Assembly: GCA_025526915.1 (NCBI GenBank)
Contig: JAHLKH010000312.1
Span: forward strand, 1-21,452
Reading direction: 5' to 3'
DNA: 21,452 bases
Origin: Entophlyctis helioformis
Lineage: Eukaryota > Chytridiomycota > Chytridiomycetes > Chytridiales > Chytriomycetaceae
Shown here one piece after another: positions 18,793 to 21,452 of this stretch. The notes below the pieces were generated by a model. It searched no databases, was not told where the DNA came from, and saw only the letters and a program-made list of their open reading frames with translations. Position numbers and translations under genes: made by a program. Within the stretch, counting starts at the first letter, position 1. Every line of letters starts with the position of its first letter.

Positions 18793-19681
18793 TTACCGGG
18801 TTTGGCCCGAGACAGAGTCTGCTGTTTGTGCATGAAGTTGTGTGTACATTCGAACCAGCGAGTTGTAGCCGCGAACGTCGCCAGCACGAAGCAGGTTGGC
18901 TGCATCGCAATTCAAGGGACTGTCGGGTTCAGGGCTCTGTTCAGGTCACGCCAGGCGGGCAAGGTCCAAGCACGTAAGCATGCCAATTGCAGTCGAGAAT
19001 GGCAGCGTGAGACAGACTGCCGATGCGCAGACAGACGACAAACAGTATGGCACGAGCAGGTCAACATGTACATCCGACATGCACAACTGACCGTCAAGAG
19101 CACGCCAACGGCAAGACAGGCAGACTGCAATGTCCATGCCGGACTCCATGCCGATTTGAGCAGATCCAGACAGATCTCGCCTGTCTGTCCGTGCAACGGT
19201 TCGCCGTCAAGGACCCACATCAACGCCACAATGTGTCGGCGATCAGCCATCTTGAAGCGGTGACGATGCGCCTTCATGTGTGCCATGTGTGCCATGTGTG
19301 CACAGTGCAACCAACCTTGAAATGCACGTTTGGATGGCATACGGCCGTGGTGAAGCGCATCGAGGGCGGGCGCATTGGGTAGTCGTCGGGCACTTGGATG
19401 GCCAGGTCGAACAAGCCGCCGCTGTATGGCGAGCCGGGACTGCCGGCGATGCTTGCTGTCCATGCAAACAGGTTGTCGTCGCTCACAGGTGCCAGTCGCT
19501 GCACTTGCAGCTTCTGCTCCTGCTGCTGTTGCTGCTGCTGTTGAGACGGCTTGTTCCGACTCTCCTGCTCCTGCCCACTCTGCACAGCGCTATGCTCGCC
19601 GCCCTTGCCCTTGAGCTCAGAGCCCTGCTGCAACTGTCTCCGGTAGTCGTTGAGTTCCTTGAGCAATCTGCGTGCGGCCAT
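18793..19681 (-). CDS. PEX4: Peroxin-4, peroxisomal ubiquitin-conjugating enzyme (E2)
   Basis: Three exons (19316-19681, 19092-19184, 18793-18936) give a 200-residue protein with consistent phases. The UBC fold is clear: N-terminal helix RRLLKELNDYRRQL, DDYPMRPPSMRF, the HPNVHFK motif at the end of exon 1, then TGEICLDLLKSAWSPAWTLQ with the catalytic Cys at about residue 127, and PDSPLNCDAANLLRAGD near the C-terminus. This combination is typical of Pex4, which ubiquitinates the Pex5 receptor at the peroxisomal membrane to allow its recycling. An insert of Gln/Ser/Gly residues including an eight-Gln run lies between the first helix and the first strand. Introns are 131 and 155 bp (donors GTTGGT and GTCAGT). 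The frame is intact, unlike its neighbours. It converges with the Fanzor gene. Confidence 0.92.
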
Positions 19682-19888
19682 TAATCGTAGTCGGGCGAAG
19701 GTAATTCGTTCGAGGGGAATGCCGGCAACCCCTGTGCACCATCAGCGATCCTCCCGTTCGACAAAAGGGGGGCCACTTGCGGCACAGGTAGGTGGCTGGC
19801 ACTTGTGCATGTGCGTCATCCACCGACCGTCCGTGCAGGCCGCCGACTCGTTGGTAATTGCATGAGTATCGGGCCAAGATTCATTCCA
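19682..19888. other. Intergenic region between PheRS 3' end and PEX4 start
   Basis: This 207-bp gap lies between two minus-strand genes and presumably contains the PheRS 3' UTR and the PEX4 promoter. I see no distinct motif or RNA gene. Confidence 0.5.
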
Positions 19889-21452
19889 TCAACGAAGCTC
19901 GACTCCGCAGCGCTTTGCGACAGTCTCTCTCAGGTTGTTTTGCACAAAGTCGACCTCGGCATTGGTGAATGTGCGCTCCATCGATCTGTAGTTGATTCGA
20001 TAGCAGCGGCTGACTCTGTTGGTCTTGGGGTGCGTGAATTGATCCACCTTGCATATGCACGTTCAGTTAGTACGGTAGAGAGACAGAAGGAGCAGAGAAG
20101 CCGCAGCAGTATGGAAACACGTGGATGCGACGCACCAGCAACACTTCCTCGGCCATGTCGCCAGCAACTTCGCGGACGACTTCCATAAAGTCGTTTTCGT
20201 GAAACGACGGCGGTGTCCAAAACGACACGTCCTTGTAGCACGCAGGGTACTTTGAAAAGGGCACAAACCGCGAGATCCTTCCTGCCTTGAACTGCGAGGT
20301 GAAGCGCTGGTCGCTCGACCAAAACAGGCGGATATCTTGAATGTCAAAGAGCCGCATGGCAATGCGCTCAAGACCGAGCCCAAAAGCCCATCCGACACGG
20401 TCGCTGTTGCCGGATGCGTCCATAATCTGCTGCTGGATGATGCCACAGCCAACAGCTCGAGCCACTTGCCGCAATGGAAAACCTCCAGCTCCCAGCTTGG
20501 GCTTGTGAATGGAAAGTAGCGTCGATCCAGCGCAGCTGAAGGTTCGGGTCGTTGCCCATCATGCTGCGGATCAGAGTCTCGAGGGTGGTCTTGAGGTGCT
20601 GCCCAACAAACGCCGCTTCGGCGCTCGTGTGGCCTGGCTGGATGGGATTGGCATCGCTGGCACCCAAAAGGCGAACGACCTCGTCCATGCTGGTCAGGCC
20701 AACCGTCTTGGACGCGCTGGCCATGGCCGGTGACGTTGCAAGCAGCGGCACGATCGACTCGTGGAGCGATGCAGACGCCAGGTGCTTGCGATCAAACGTG
20801 CGGATCCCCTCCATCTGGTGGAAGACGGGATAGTGCGTCACGTCGATCTCGTCGCGCCTGTAGACATCTGCAGACAGCAGGTATCCGTCAGCCGAGCGGC
20901 CCTTTAGCACTTCGGACTGATGCGCCGAAGTATGGGTGCGAAGCACACGGTCTGCGTCCACGTAGTAGGTGTCTGTCCGCTGCCGGCCAGGATGGTCCTT
21001 GGTAATGAGCAGATCGTCAAAGTTCTGGACCGTTGTGACCACGGGGTTCATCGAGTCGACGATCTTGTAGATGCCGGGCTCCGTCTTGGCCAGGTGCTGC
21101 TCAATCATTCCCTTGAGGATGCCGAGCGGGTGGTTCGGCTCCAGATGCAGCCGCCGCTCAGTCTTGCTCAGGATGCTCGGCGATACATTGGTCCACGCAT
21201 CGGGCCGTGTACGACTTGCCCAGGATCGAGACTGTCGGCAAGCGTCAGTTCCGAGACAGAAGGTGGACGCCACTCGCTGTCCACTTGCGGACTTGTCACT
21301 GGGCCAATGTCTTACAGCGCTGGCCGTTGTTCGATGAACGAGGAGGCTGGCTGCTTGGGAGCAGACGGTGCTGCGGCCACTTCTGGTGCTGCAGAAGGTG
21401 GAGACGCCTGCGTTGACGTCGAAGCTGATGCGAGCCCGCGAAGCTGTCCACG
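19889..21452 (-). CDS. MSF1: Mitochondrial phenylalanyl-tRNA synthetase, 5' incomplete in the window
   Basis: The protein matches the monomeric mitochondrial PheRS that charges tRNA-Phe. Seen in order: [53 protein letters not shown] strand, class II motif 2 ([11 protein letters not shown]), motif 3 ([13 protein letters not shown]), DIRLFW, then the FDX-ACB anticodon-binding domain ([12 protein letters not shown] and, after an 88-bp intron at 20048-20135, [19 protein letters not shown]) ending at 19889. One-base slips break the frame near 20450, near 20518 and at the GGG of 21202-21204. The reading is motif-perfect on both sides, so these are probably assembly errors. The sequence 5' of about 21230 has a possible further intron and an Ala/Ser/Pro-rich leader that could be the mitochondrial presequence, but I cannot fix the start. 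Confidence 0.9.

Noticed and set aside
19805..20188. Plus-strand frame opposite the PheRS C-terminus
   Set aside because: Antisense of the FDX-ACB domain exon, which is clearly coding on the minus strand.

Overview
The window looks like nuclear DNA of a GC-rich, intron-dense fungus. Every gene is cut by short introns of about 55-100 bp with GT-AG (once GC-AG) ends and CTGAC/CTAAC-like branch sites, and two recognisable host genes at the right edge (peroxin-4 and mitochondrial PheRS) fit a fungus. The presence of a Fanzor gene would suit an early-diverging lineage such as chytrids or blastocladiomycetes, but the sequence cannot settle this.

Layout, left to right. (1) 170-2144 (-): the body of an unrecognised multi-exon gene, here called gene 0. 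Its first five codons lie at 8779-8793, on the far side of an LTR retrotransposon. (2) 2150-8778 (-): element 1, a Ty3/gypsy chromodomain retrotransposon with both LTRs, a perfect 5-bp target duplication, a polypurine tract, an apparently self-complementary primer site and a Gag-Pol frame broken by single-base slips. (3) 8794-9612: the divergent upstream region between gene 0 and gene 1. (4) 9613-14480 (+): gene 1, encoding an XPG/FEN-like (PIN-fold) nuclease, split after codon 70 by element 2 (9824-11691), a short non-autonomous relative of element 1. (5) 14613-18407 (+): gene 2, a ten-exon Fanzor, the eukaryotic relative of TnpB and Cas12. It carries a TDG motif, RuvC Asp/Glu/Asp positions, a CxxC...CxxC zinc ribbon, an NLS-like patch and a long N-terminal extension. 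A cluster of hairpins ending near a T5 tract follows its stop codon. (6) 18793-19681 (-): a complete PEX4 ubiquitin-conjugating enzyme. (7) 19889-21452 (-): mitochondrial phenylalanyl-tRNA synthetase, 5' incomplete.

The most interesting signal is the tandem pair of an XPG/FEN-like nuclease gene and a Fanzor gene about 130 bp apart, with splice-like signals in the gap that leave open a single fused transcript. I know of no described module of this kind. Gene 0, divergently placed, may or may not belong to it. Two related retrotransposons have landed in sense orientation near the 5' ends of gene 0 and gene 1, each leaving an LTR just upstream of an internal in-frame Met.

A caution applies throughout. 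At least a dozen single-base frame slips, mostly at short homopolymers, occur in the Fanzor, the Gag-Pol, gene 0 and the housekeeping PheRS gene alike. That pattern looks more like an unpolished long-read assembly than decay, so 'broken' reading frames here should not be taken at face value.
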